This document shows, one piece after another, positions 33,476-41,719 of a DNA stretch of 64,000 bases. The DNA lies in contig JAPLMQ010000297.1 in NCBI GenBank assembly GCA_026386955.1, positions 1 through 64,000 on the forward strand, given 5' to 3'. The DNA comes from Planctomycetota bacterium (lineage in GTDB: Bacteria > Planctomycetota > Phycisphaerae > Phycisphaerales > Phycisphaeraceae). A program made the position numbers and the translations under genes. The notes below the pieces were generated by a model. It worked only from the letters and a program-made list of their open reading frames with translations. It did not search any database and was not told where the DNA came from. Position 1 is the first letter of the stretch. The number at the start of each line of letters is the position of its first letter.

Positions 33476-34620
33476 TCAAGCCCGCTTTCCTGGGCTCGTT
33501 GGGCCAACTCGCGGAAGGACTTTCCGCTCAATCCTGTGAGTCGGTAGGCCTCCGTATGCAAAATCCGCCCTTCGCCCAACGCGCGAACCAGCTCCATCGC
33601 GAAGCGCTTGCCCACCCGCTGGGGAGATGTCGCGTGAAAGTTTCCGCCTGACGCCGCCAAGTCCTTCTGTTTCCGCTCTTGGCTGACGTATCGACGATAG
33701 AACTCGAGGAAATCATCCCGGGTGATCAGCGCAAGATCCAGCAGCCTTCGAGCCGCAACGATCTGGCTGACCTTGAACGTGCGTGCCACAGTGTCGTAAG
33801 GATCATCTTCGTCATCCTTCCACATCTTCCTGAGCAGCGCTTCAGGCACGAGAAACTCCGCAGCGACGCGATTGCACGCCTGCTCGATCGCGTCACCGGC
33901 GGGTTGCATTTGACGAAGGTCGAACGCCGCGCTTGAACCGAACGCGACGTGCGCCAACTCATGAGCCAGCGTGAACATTTGTGCCGATTTGCTGTCCGCG
34001 CCGTTTATGAACACGAGCGGGGCGTAATTGTCGACCAACACAAATCCACGAAACTCCTCAACATCGAGGACGCGGTGCGTGTTGTTGCCCACAACCCCGT
34101 TGACGACAACGACTATGCCCGCCTCGCTCATGGCGTCCTGCAGCACTCGCAAGGCGTCCGACCATGTGCGCGATTGGGCAGCCCAGTTTGATTCAAGTTT
34201 CAACAGGTCTCGAACACGGCCAGCAACCACATTCACGTTTTCCTTCGGATTTGCGCATTTGACCAGCGACACCTGTTCGCGCCCCTCCTCGAGCAGGTAA
34301 TCGTGAAGCCACGCTTGTCGGCGTTGCATCGTGTGCAGCGTGTCCAGCAATTCAGTGGATGGCGCGCGGACAATTTTGTCGTTCAGCGTGCGGTAGTGGG
34401 GGATTTCGAGCCGCTCAACGGGAGGTGATTTGAGGAAGAGGAAGCCAAGCGGTGTCGCGGTGGCCTTCGAGAACTGCTCTAGTTGATTGAGCGTTGGAGC
34501 GTCTTCGCCCGCAAGCCAAAGGCCAAGTTTAGGGAAGCGCCCTTCCAACTCGGACTGTCCTTTGGAAGACCTGTCCGACGCCCATTGCAGCAGTTTGGGG
34601 TTGACTGTGACTTTGTTCAT
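33472..34620 (-). CDS. ImmA/IrrE-family metallopeptidase with XRE-like N-terminus (antitoxin partner)
   Basis: The N-terminal 70 residues (NPKLLQWASDRSSKGQSELE, PTLNQLEQFSKATATPLGFL) match the degenerate XRE-type domain seen in DUF4411-linked proteins; the middle carries the zinc-protease motif TLAHELAHVAFGS of the ImmA/IrrE (M78) family. Total 382 residues. In known systems such proteins act as repressor and antitoxin, neutralising the toxin encoded directly downstream. It precedes the DUF4411 gene with a TTGA overlap. The gene lies between trmD and the SUMF1-fold gene and is less GC-rich than either. Confidence 0.88.
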   Translation of the reverse strand: MNKVTVNPKLLQWASDRSSKGQSELEGRFPKLGLWLAGEDAPTLNQLEQFSKATATPLGFLFLKSPPVERLEIPHYRTLNDKIVRAPSTELLDTLHTMQRRQAWLHDYLLEEGREQVSLVKCANPKENVNVVAGRVRDLLKLESNWAAQSRTWSDALRVLQDAMSEAGIVVVVNGVVGNNTHRVLDVEEFRGFVLVDNYAPLVFINGADSKSAQMFTLAHELAHVAFGSSAAFDLRQMQPAGDAIEQACNRVAAEFLVPEALLRKMWKDDEDDPYDTVARTFKVSQIVAARRLLDLALITRDDFLEFYRRYVSQERKQKDLAASGGNFHATSPQRVGKRFAMELVRALGEGRILHTEAYRLTGLSGKSFRELAQRAQESGLD

Positions 34621-34891
34621 TCCGCGATCCCTGCCGGGATTCTAGCCGAACTCTGTGCCGCGCTTCGCGATTCAGCTTGTGCCTTGGGGCAAGGCAATGC
34701 AGACGTTTGTCCCGTGATCCATGTTTGCAGTTCTTTTTGCCGCAGGGCAAGCCCACTTTCCAAAGTCCGGCAATCGACTCTTTCATCGGGAATCGGCCTG
34801 TCACAGCTCAAACCTTGCGGGCTGATATTGCGGGCGCGCCCTCGTCTGGCTTCCCCGACAACCAAGACCAAGAATTTTGCATTCAAGCCCC

Positions 34892-35701
34892 CTACCCCAA
34901 CAAATCCGGCCTTCGCTTCATCGTCCTCTCCCGCGCCTGCTCCTCGCGCCATTTGGCGATCTTCGCGTGGTCGCCGCTGAGCAGCACCTCGGGCACGCTC
35001 ATGCCCATCCATTCGCGGGGCTTGGTGTAGTGCGGGTGGTCGAGCAGGCCCTTGGCGCCGCCGGAGAAGCTGTCGTGGTGGGCGGAGGTTTCGTCGCCGA
35101 GGACGCCGGGGATGAGGCGGACCATCGCGTCGACGAGGACCATGGCGGGCAGCTCGCCGCCGCTGAGGACGTAGTCGCCGATGCTGACTTCCTCGATCGG
35201 GGCGAGCTTCTCGATGACGCGTTCGTCGATGCCCTCGTAGTGGCCGGCGATGATGAGCACGCGCGGCTTGGTCGCCAGCGCCGCGACGGCCGCCTGGTCG
35301 AGCCGGCGGCCCTGGGGCGTCATGAGCACGCGCGTCGCGGGGCGCGGGTCCTGCGCCTCCGCGGCCATGACGGCGTCCCACACCGGCTGGCATTGGATGA
35401 CCATGCCCGGCCCGCCGCCGAACGGGGGGCGGTCGACTTTGTGGTGCTTGTTGGTGGTGTAGTCGCGGATGTCGACGAGGTGGTAGCTGACGGGCGGGCC
35501 GGAGGGACCGGGGAGACCGGAAGGCGTGGCGGGATTGGCGGAGCTTCCGGAAATCCCTGAAGCGGCGGCATCCTCCGGGGAGGCCGGCGCGGCGGCGGCC
35601 CGCTCCGCATGGAGCGCGGGATCAGCGGCCCGCTTGACGATGCTCGAATTGAGCACCGAAGCGAACATCTCGGGGAAGAGGGTGAGGATGTCGATGCGCA
35701 T
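34892..35701 (-). CDS. trmD: tRNA (guanine-N1-)-methyltransferase with a Pro/Ala-rich insert
   Basis: TrmD methylates G37 of tRNAs with S-adenosylmethionine. Recognised parts are MRIDILTLFPEMF, VDIRDYTTNKHHKVD, PFGGGPGMVIQ, IAGHYEGIDERVI and the knot motif SIGDYVLSGGELPAM. Length is 269 residues; the family is usually about 230-250. The excess lies at residues 27-68, where an Ala/Pro/Ser/Gly run (SGSSANPATPSGLPGPSGPP) encoded by CCGG-rich 9-nt-like units splits the first helix from the following strand. It lies 95 nt downstream of rpsP on the same strand; rimM, normally between them, and rplS, normally after, are missing. Confidence 0.96.
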   Translation of the reverse strand: MRIDILTLFPEMFASVLNSSIVKRAADPALHAERAAAAPASPEDAAASGISGSSANPATPSGLPGPSGPPVSYHLVDIRDYTTNKHHKVDRPPFGGGPGMVIQCQPVWDAVMAAEAQDPRPATRVLMTPQGRRLDQAAVAALATKPRVLIIAGHYEGIDERVIEKLAPIEEVSIGDYVLSGGELPAMVLVDAMVRLIPGVLGDETSAHHDSFSGGAKGLLDHPHYTKPREWMGMSVPEVLLSGDHAKIAKWREEQARERTMKRRPDLLG

Positions 35702-35796
35702 GGCGGCGCTCGTCGCCAGTCAGCGCTTCCCCGGGGCCACTCGGGCGCGAAGGTGAGCGCGAGCGCAGAGACGGGGACTAGGCCAGGCCCGGCGAA

Positions 35797-36084
35797 TCAG
35801 TTCGCGGCGGGAGCGGGCTCGAGCTTCTTGCCCGGGGTGGGGTCGATCCCCGCCTTCTTGAGCAGGGAGACGACCGTCTCGGTGGGCTGGGCGCCGACGC
35901 TCAGCCAGTACTTGACGCGCTCGGGCTTGAACTGGATGGCCTTGGCGTCGTCCTTCTCGAGGGGGTCGAAGGTGCCCAACTCCTCGATGGAGACGCCGTT
36001 GCGCGGGACGCGGATGTCCATCGCGTTGAGGCGGTAGAACGGGCGGTGGATCCGACCGAAACGCTTGAGCCGAAGCTTGACCAC
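35797..36084 (-). CDS. rpsP: 30S ribosomal protein S16
   Basis: The sequence VKLRLKRFGRIHRPFYRLN at the N-terminus and IEELGTFDPLEK with ERVKYWLSVGAQPTETV are characteristic of S16, a small-subunit assembly protein. A GTG at 36084 has GGAG 9 nt upstream and gives the usual N-terminus (95 residues); an ATG three codons upstream (36093) abuts the GGAG and is less likely. The short Pro/Ala tail (KKLEPAPAAN) is normal for the family. It leads the rpsP-trmD pair. Confidence 0.96.
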   Translation of the reverse strand: MVKLRLKRFGRIHRPFYRLNAMDIRVPRNGVSIEELGTFDPLEKDDAKAIQFKPERVKYWLSVGAQPTETVVSLLKKAGIDPTPGKKLEPAPAAN

Positions 36085-36179
36085 GTGCTGCATCTCCAAC
36101 GGCCTTGGCGGGCCAAGACCAAATCGACCACAAATCGACCAAGACAGGACCCGCGGCCAAACCGCGAGTCGGGCCGAGT

Positions 36180-36208
36180 AGTCTACCCAAACGGCCCGGC
36201 GGGAACAA
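36180..36208 (-). promoter_or_regulatory. Candidate promoter of rpsP-trmD
   Basis: On the minus strand TTGTTC (36208-36203) and TAGACT (36185-36180) are exactly 17 nt apart, about 95 nt upstream of the rpsP start. The leader between them has room for regulatory structure but I see no clear hairpin. Confidence 0.5.
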
Positions 36209-36296
36209 GCAGCGGGAGAAGGCAAGCAGACGCAAGGGCTTGCCCCCCTGCGAAAACGTCCGGAGCCACTCCGACAAGCCGGCGATTGTACGGTGT

Positions 36297-36776
36297 TCAC
36301 CCCGGCTCTTGCCAGCCAGCCCCTTTGCCGCTCCGCGCTCCCCGCGGCGGTATCTTCTCCCCGCACTCCGGGCACTCCGACCCGGCCGATCCACGAAGGT
36401 CATAGCCGCACTTCACGCAGAGTGGAACTGCCGGGGTTGTGATCGTGACGACGTACGGGTGCATCCCGATCACCCACAGGACCGGCGCAAAGATGCAGGC
36501 CGCCATGACGCCAAAGCACGCCGCGACCCATGCCATCGATCCCCCGATAGAAAGCGCATGCAGGCCATTGAACACCGCCAAGATCGCGGTGATAACTGCC
36601 GGGCATCCAAACAAAAATCCAATCACCATGATGGCCGCTTCGCCTAGCGACAAACCTGCATTCGTGAGGACTTCGCCGCACGCAGGACAGTTAAAAGTCC
36701 TCTCCCGCAGCGCCTGACGACGCGTCATCCGCGTTTCGCAGCTTGGGCACACCGCCCGCCATTTGAGCCCCATCAT
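36297..36776 (-). CDS. Small membrane protein with two zinc ribbons
   Basis: Starting at ATG 36776 (MMGLKWRAVCPSC) the product has 159 residues. An N-terminal ribbon (CPSCETRM...FNCPACG) is followed by two or three membrane helices (AAIMVIGFLFGCPAVITAIL, AWVAACFGVMAACIFAPVLW) and a C-terminal ribbon CVKCGYDLRGSAGSECPECG. The CxYDLRG ribbon is frequent in planctomycete membrane proteins and also occurs in the divergent gene at 36920. Function is unknown; metal-dependent sensing or protein-protein contact is possible. Confidence 0.7.
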   Translation of the reverse strand: MMGLKWRAVCPSCETRMTRRQALRERTFNCPACGEVLTNAGLSLGEAAIMVIGFLFGCPAVITAILAVFNGLHALSIGGSMAWVAACFGVMAACIFAPVLWVIGMHPYVVTITTPAVPLCVKCGYDLRGSAGSECPECGEKIPPRGARSGKGAGWQEPG

Positions 36777-36872
36777 TCCTGTTCCCCCATCGATGCGCCT
36801 CCCCCCGACATCACCCGCCGCTCTGCGGACACCTTCCACGAGACCACAAACAAGGTCAAGCCGCGTCGAATG

Positions 36873-36878
36873 TAGACT
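36873..36878 (+). promoter_or_regulatory. -10 box TAGACT upstream of the zinc-ribbon gene
   Basis: GTAGACTAC surrounds the box, 41 nt before ATG 36920; the same nonamer-like GTAGACTAC occurs in the rpsP promoter. No -35 is evident. Confidence 0.35.
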
Positions 36879-36919
36879 ACTCCGGCATATCGACCGCTCG
36901 GGCTTTCCGGAACCGGCGC

Positions 36920-38410
36920 ATGGTGGCTCTCCAGATCTTCGTGATGGTCCTCTCCTTCGCCGCGGCGGCGACGGGCGTGATCCTCATCTTCACCGGCGTC
37001 CGCGGGGTGCCCGAACTCAGCTCGCCCCGCTGCGGCAAGTGCCACTACGACCTGCGCGGGCTCCGCTTCGACGGCGACGAGCGGGCCTGCCCCGAGTGCG
37101 GGGCCGACCTCAAGCAGCCCAAGGCCGTGCGCTGGGGCGAACAGCGCTGGCAGCCGTGGATGATCGTCGCCGGCCTCGCGGCCCTGTGCTCCCCGATCCT
37201 CTTCTTCGTCCTCCTGATCCAGGTCCAGATGATCGCCCGCCCGCCGAGGGTTCCCACGGCCCTGCCCACGCAGAGCAACGCGACGCTCCTGGCGAACCTG
37301 CCCAAGAGCATGAACGAACCGGTGCTGTGGAACGAGCTTGACGTGCGACTGAAATCGGGCCGGCTTACGCCCGCGGAGACCGACCAGGCGTTCGCGGCCA
37401 TCACCACCCATCTCCGCGACCCCAACGTCGCGGGCAAGCCTCGCGATAGGATCATCTGGTCAAGCGCCTTCGTGGACAGCGCCCTAGCCAGCGGGAACCT
37501 GAAGCCCGAACGGATGCAGGCGTTTTGCCAAGCCTTTCTCGGCGATGGGCCCGAGGTGAAGGTGCCCGCACTGGTCCGCATGGCCAGCGCGCCCCGAGAG
37601 GGCGGACCCGTGGGGACGCAGACCGAATTCGAGATCGCATGCCCGCAGTTCAACGGCGGCTCGGGCTTCATCGTGATCTGGGCGGTGCGCGGCCAGAAGC
37701 TCGACGGCAAGCCCGCGGCGCTCCTGCGCGACGTCAGCGTCCCGTCGGCCAAATTCGAGGCCAACGGCGACTATCTGAGCGGCTCGCCGCGGAACTACTC
37801 GCGCTGGCGGCTCGCCCCGCCTGCGGAGGCCGGCCCGGGCGAGCATGAGTTGGAGGCCACGTTCGACGTGGCGGTCGTCCCCGCCGCGGCGCGCTTGATG
37901 GGCATCGACGGCCGGGCGGGCACGCCCGACAAGTGGCCCAAGGCCATCTGCATGTGGAGTTCCGTGGCGAAGAGAAAGTTCAAGCTGATCGGGCCCGATG
38001 AGGAGATCGTCAATTTGGTCACCGACCCGGCCCGTGACCCGGTGGCGGCCGGTGGGCTCGCGCTCAAGGGGATCGCCACCCGGGCCGCGTCGCAGGGCGT
38101 CACCTTGATGTTCGATTGGGCGATGCCCAGCAAGGCGCCCGGCATGCCGCTGATGGGCGAAATCCGCGTGCGCGGCGAGGGGATCGACCAAACGCTGGGC
38201 ATCTGGAGCTGGATCTCCAACGGAACTGTCCAGGCCGAGTGGAAGGTCCGGGTGCTTCCCCCGGAGCTCAAGACGATCGACGTCACGATCACGCCCGCCC
38301 CGCGCTCGGCGGAGCTGCGCAACGGCGTGACGGAGATCTGGGGCAAGCCCATCGAGTTCAAGGACGTTCCGCTGGAGAGGCATGACTTGCCGGAGGCGAA
38401 GGGGCCGTAG
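36920..38410 (+). CDS. Zinc-ribbon membrane protein of unknown function
   Basis: The 496-residue product has a first membrane helix (IFVMVLSFAAAATGVILIF), a zinc ribbon CGKCHYDLRGLRFDGDERAC-PECG at about 38-63, a second helix (WMIVAGLAALCSPILFFVLL) and then a large soluble region. The soluble part has a helical stretch that counts units (RLTPAETDQAFAAITTHLRD) and several beta-sandwich-like segments. No family is recognised. The ribbon is cytoplasmic if both helices span the membrane, leaving the large domain outside or inside depending on topology. It is divergent from the two-ribbon protein at 36297. Confidence 0.75.
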   Translation: MVALQIFVMVLSFAAAATGVILIFTGVRGVPELSSPRCGKCHYDLRGLRFDGDERACPECGADLKQPKAVRWGEQRWQPWMIVAGLAALCSPILFFVLLIQVQMIARPPRVPTALPTQSNATLLANLPKSMNEPVLWNELDVRLKSGRLTPAETDQAFAAITTHLRDPNVAGKPRDRIIWSSAFVDSALASGNLKPERMQAFCQAFLGDGPEVKVPALVRMASAPREGGPVGTQTEFEIACPQFNGGSGFIVIWAVRGQKLDGKPAALLRDVSVPSAKFEANGDYLSGSPRNYSRWRLAPPAEAGPGEHELEATFDVAVVPAAARLMGIDGRAGTPDKWPKAICMWSSVAKRKFKLIGPDEEIVNLVTDPARDPVAAGGLALKGIATRAASQGVTLMFDWAMPSKAPGMPLMGEIRVRGEGIDQTLGIWSWISNGTVQAEWKVRVLPPELKTIDVTITPAPRSAELRNGVTEIWGKPIEFKDVPLERHDLPEAKGP

Positions 38411-38541
38411 ACGCAGGCGCTTTTGCGTGCGGCTTGAATCCCGCGTCGGACGCGGTAGCCTCCGTCAACAACCAAGGTTTTGCGTAGGGGCTCGGCCCAA
38501 ATCACTTCACCGGCGCACTTCAGGTCAATCGGGGATTGGTC

Positions 38542-39486
38542 ATGTTGGAGCGGTATCAACCCTCGGGGCGGGTTCACCCGATGCACTTCGTCCTGGCGGG
38601 CGCGGCGACGGCGGCCGCGTTGCCCGGGGCGTGGATTTATCAGGAACTCCTCAACTGGGTTCCCTTCATGGTCGTCCACATCCTGCTTCCAGTCGCAGTG
38701 GGTGGCGGACTTGGGGCGCTGGCGGCAAGGATGGCCAAGCGCGGCCGCTGCCGGAACCCGGTGGTGGCGGTCGCAACCGGGGCCATCGTCGGCGCAACGT
38801 TTCTCGTCGCTGGATATTGGGTCACCTACCTCGACCACCGCGCCGTCATCGCCAATTACCACGCGAATGAGATCGAGCAACATCACTGGAGGACGCTCAA
38901 GGACGTCGGCGTTGTATCGCTGCCGGGGAATGTCGACCCGGCGACCGTTCGGTTGACACCCGACTTCTTCCTCCTCGGCTATTCCTTCCAGGAGCATCTG
39001 GCGAGCCGGGTGAAGGACGGATGGAGGTCGCATGGCACGCACTACGCCGGCCATGTCGTCTATCTCTTTTGGTTGATCGAGGCGGCACTGATCCTGGGCG
39101 GCAGTTCGATGGGAGGACTCGCGCAGTCGCGCAGACCCTACGACGAAGGAAGCGGCTCATGGATGGAGTTGATCCGTCTCCATCAGGTTTCCGACACCTC
39201 ACGGGACGCGGCGAATCGATTGGCCGAGGCCGATGAGGTCCATCCCCTGCTCACGCTCGTGCCCCAAGTCGACGGCGGCGATGTCGCCGTGACCTACCAG
39301 CTCGCCAAGCCGCGTGATCCTGCGGAACCCGCCTACCTCACCATCAAGCAGGTCTCCATCGAACCCGACAAGCAAGGGCAAGGGGTCACCAAGGTCAGGA
39401 CGCTCCAGTCGATGGTGTTGCTGTCGCCCGCGCAGACAGCAGATCTCCTGCAGCGTGTCAGCAAGGCCGCCGCCGCGCCCGAATGA
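38542..39486 (+). CDS. Multi-pass membrane protein, first of a tandem paralog pair
   Basis: The 314-residue protein starts MLERYQPSGRVHP and has four predicted helices: HFVLAGAATAAALPGAWIY, the VHILLPVAVGGGLGALAA region, VATGAIVGATFLVAGYWVTY and VVYLFWLIEAALILGGSS. A soluble C-terminal half follows (VAVTYQLAKPRDPAEPAYLT). It is clearly related along its length to the next gene (MLERYRPSGRFDP, SYKLARPKDPAEPAFLSIEQ), so the two arose by tandem duplication. Both lack any recognised domain. The ATG at 38542 has GGGGA upstream; a TTG two codons earlier is in frame. Confidence 0.75.
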   Translation: MLERYQPSGRVHPMHFVLAGAATAAALPGAWIYQELLNWVPFMVVHILLPVAVGGGLGALAARMAKRGRCRNPVVAVATGAIVGATFLVAGYWVTYLDHRAVIANYHANEIEQHHWRTLKDVGVVSLPGNVDPATVRLTPDFFLLGYSFQEHLASRVKDGWRSHGTHYAGHVVYLFWLIEAALILGGSSMGGLAQSRRPYDEGSGSWMELIRLHQVSDTSRDAANRLAEADEVHPLLTLVPQVDGGDVAVTYQLAKPRDPAEPAYLTIKQVSIEPDKQGQGVTKVRTLQSMVLLSPAQTADLLQRVSKAAAAPE

Positions 39487-39589
39487 CGCCCGCTTGATCC
39501 GCCGCGGAATCACGGTAATTTGTCATGGCCTTTCTTGGCCGTCGCCTCGCACCCGTGCCTGAAGCATCTCAAACGACTGGGGGTCCATC

Positions 39590-40588
39590 ATGCTTGAGCG
39601 GTATCGGCCTTCGGGCCGCTTCGACCCGGTGTTCATCGGCGCCGCCTTCGCCGCCGTCATCCCCGCGCTGGTCGCGGCGTGGATCTACCAGAAGCTCATC
39701 TGGTGGATCCCCCTGATCTACATCTGCTGGCTCATCACCTTTGGCATGGCGTTCGGGCTCTACATGCTCACGGGATTCGCCGTGCGGATGGGAAAATGCC
39801 GCAACACCGCCATCGCGGTCGTCGCGGGGGCGCTCCTGGGGTTCGCCGCGCTCGTGGCGGCGCATGCGGTGAACTACCTCGATTGCCGCGCGATGTTCGC
39901 CCGCGAGGCAATGAGCGAAGCGACGCAGAAGGGCTGGAAGACGCTCGCCGACGCCGGCATGGCCGAGGGCGGGAACGGCACCGAGGGCGCGAACGGCGCC
40001 GAGACCGCCGACCTCGCCAAGGTCCCGCTCTCGGCCGACCTCTTCGCCCACCTCTACACGTTTGACGCGCACCGCGCCACCCGCGCGGCGTCGGGCTGGA
40101 CCATCGGCCGCCACGGCTCGGGCATCCCCATCACGGGCCTCTTCGTCTACCTCATCTGGCTGATCGAGGCGGGCCTGCTCGTCGGCGGAGCCGCCATGGG
40201 AGGGATGGAAGGCGCCCGCGCCCCCTTCGACGAAACCGGCAACGCCTGGATGGAGCAGACGGAGGTCCACAAGGTCGCCTCCACCACGGCGGAACTGGCG
40301 AAGCAGATCGCCGACGCCGACGAGGTCGACCGCGTCACGACCCCCGCGCCGACGATCAAGAACAACGTGGTGGGCCTGAGCTACAAGCTCGCAAGGCCCA
40401 AGGACCCCGCCGAGCCGGCCTTCCTCTCGATCGAGCAGGAGACGCGCTCGATGGACAAGCACGGGAAGGAGCAGACGAGCTCCAAGACCATCCATTCGTG
40501 GGTCCTGCTGACGCCCGCGCAGACGGCGCTGTTCCTCAAGCGCATCGCCGCCGCCTCCGCTCCCGCGCCCCCGCCGGCGAACGTCTGA
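39590..40588 (+). CDS. Multi-pass membrane protein, second of a tandem paralog pair
   Basis: This 332-residue protein shares order and motifs with its upstream neighbour: the MLERY start, four helices (FIGAAFAAVIPALVAAWIYQ, IYICWLITFGMAFGLYMLTG, AIAVVAGALLGFAALVAAHA, GLFVYLIWLIEAGLLVGGAA), the GGMEGARAPFDETGNAWME loop and a C-terminal LLTPAQTALFLKRIAAA helix. It differs by a Gly/Asn/Glu-rich insert (GGNGTEGANGAETADLA) in the loop before the last helix and a Pro/Ala tail. Function is unknown; the C-terminal domain is probably cytoplasmic. Confidence 0.78.
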   Translation: MLERYRPSGRFDPVFIGAAFAAVIPALVAAWIYQKLIWWIPLIYICWLITFGMAFGLYMLTGFAVRMGKCRNTAIAVVAGALLGFAALVAAHAVNYLDCRAMFAREAMSEATQKGWKTLADAGMAEGGNGTEGANGAETADLAKVPLSADLFAHLYTFDAHRATRAASGWTIGRHGSGIPITGLFVYLIWLIEAGLLVGGAAMGGMEGARAPFDETGNAWMEQTEVHKVASTTAELAKQIADADEVDRVTTPAPTIKNNVVGLSYKLARPKDPAEPAFLSIEQETRSMDKHGKEQTSSKTIHSWVLLTPAQTALFLKRIAAASAPAPPPANV

Positions 40589-40640
40589 CGCCTGGCGCGG
40601 CCCTGCGTGCCCGCGCCCGGCCCGCCGGCTCGTTGATCCT

Positions 40641-40646
40641 TACAAT
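40641..40646 (+). promoter_or_regulatory. -10 box TACAAT close to the dioxygenase start codon
   Basis: TACAAT ends 6 nt before ATG 40653, with TTGATC a short way upstream but too close to serve as a normal -35. The transcript would start at or near the ATG. Confidence 0.45.
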
Positions 40647-40652
40647 CCCGCC

Positions 40653-41489
40653 ATGGCCACCCTCACCGCCGCGCAGCGACGCTTCTTCGACACCTTCGGC
40701 TACCTCGCCTTCCCCGGGCTCTTCGCCGACCGCGTCGAGACGATCATCGAGCAGTTCGAGGGCGTCTTCACCGCCAAGGGCGGCGGGCACTACGGCAAGC
40801 CGCACGACGGGAAGGCCCGCTCCTGCATCGTCCCCTTCGTCGACCAGAACGAATACCTGAGCGCCCTGATCGACCACCCGCGCATCGACGGCATCTGCAC
40901 CGACCTGCTGGGCGAGGACTACAACTACCTCGTCAGCGACGGGAACTACTACGTCGGCAACACCGGGTGGCACTCCGACAGCTACTGGCAGAAGCGCGGG
41001 CTGCACATCAAGCTCGCGTTCTACCTCGACCCGGTGGACGAAAACTCCGGCTGCCTGCGCGTGATCCCCGGGAGCCACCGCATCGGCGAGGGGTATGCCG
41101 AGCAGGTCAACGCCGAGTCGCGCAACCCGGGGGAGAACTGGGGCGTCGCGGGCGAGGAGGTGCCGTGCATGCCGCTGCGGTCGAAGCCCGGGGACGTGCT
41201 GCTCTTCAACCACGATTTGAAGCACGCGAGCTTCCACGGGGCGGCGAACCGGCGGATGTTCACGATCAACTTCTGCCAGCGGTACCAGGAGGCGGAGCTG
41301 CCGCAGCTTCGGGACTACATCGGGACGATGTCGCGCTTCTGGATCGACCGCGTCTTCGGGGAGCCGATGATCCGCACGGCCACGCCCCAGCGGATGCGGC
41401 ACCTTGAGCAGATCATGGCGAACGACGGGCACCTCGCGGCCCTCTCGGCGAAGGCGCGGGAGACGATGCCCGAGCCGTCGCGGGGGTGA
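40653..41489 (+). CDS. Phytanoyl-CoA dioxygenase (PhyH) family Fe(II)/2-oxoglutarate enzyme
   Basis: The 278-residue product has the double-stranded beta-helix signature of PhyH: FDTFGYLAFPGLF at the N-terminus, the iron-binding HxD in TGWHSDSYWQKRG, the core LAFYLDPVDENSGCLRVIPG with GSHRIGEG, and the distal His in HDLKHASFHGA followed by RRMFTINF, whose Arg fits 2-oxoglutarate binding. The substrate is unknown; planctomycetes have many paralogs. No ribosome site precedes the ATG, but a TACAAT box lies 6 nt upstream. A family A repeat follows the stop codon. Confidence 0.9.
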   Translation: MATLTAAQRRFFDTFGYLAFPGLFADRVETIIEQFEGVFTAKGGGHYGKPHDGKARSCIVPFVDQNEYLSALIDHPRIDGICTDLLGEDYNYLVSDGNYYVGNTGWHSDSYWQKRGLHIKLAFYLDPVDENSGCLRVIPGSHRIGEGYAEQVNAESRNPGENWGVAGEEVPCMPLRSKPGDVLLFNHDLKHASFHGAANRRMFTINFCQRYQEAELPQLRDYIGTMSRFWIDRVFGEPMIRTATPQRMRHLEQIMANDGHLAALSAKARETMPEPSRG

Positions 41490-41506
41490 GAGGTGCGGAG
41501 CCTCTT

Positions 41507-41692
41507 TCTGGTGCCACATGTCACCGTACTCGTGACATGTGCCGGTCAACGGAGGGCTTAGGGCCTTGCGGCAATGTCCCCGCATGATTGACGAAAACCC
41601 ATGAATCAAGGGGTTTCGACGCGTCTTGTCGGGGTTGGATTTCACGTCTTATCAAGACACATGTCACGAGTACGATGACATGTGGCACCAGA
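41507..41692. repeat. Paired inverted hairpin repeat, family A copy 3 (REPIN-like)
   Basis: The arms 41507-41541 and 41658-41692 are reverse complements except for one base in the loop. The hairpin stems are CACATGTCA with TGACATGTG, as in copy 2. The 116-nt middle is unrelated to the other copies apart from CCGGTCAACGGA beside the left arm and AAGA beside the right arm. It occupies the space between the dioxygenase and the GH99-like gene. Confidence 0.9.
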
Positions 41693-41719
41693 CAAGCAAT
41701 CGTCATTGAAAGCCCAACC

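Noticed and set aside
34529-34804. A 91-codon minus-strand frame between trmD and the ImmA/IrrE gene with a Cys-rich start (GLPCGKKNCKHGSRDK)
   Set aside because: Only the first 40 residues look protein-like; the rest overlaps the ImmA/IrrE coding region. It may be a remnant, but it cannot be supported as a gene.
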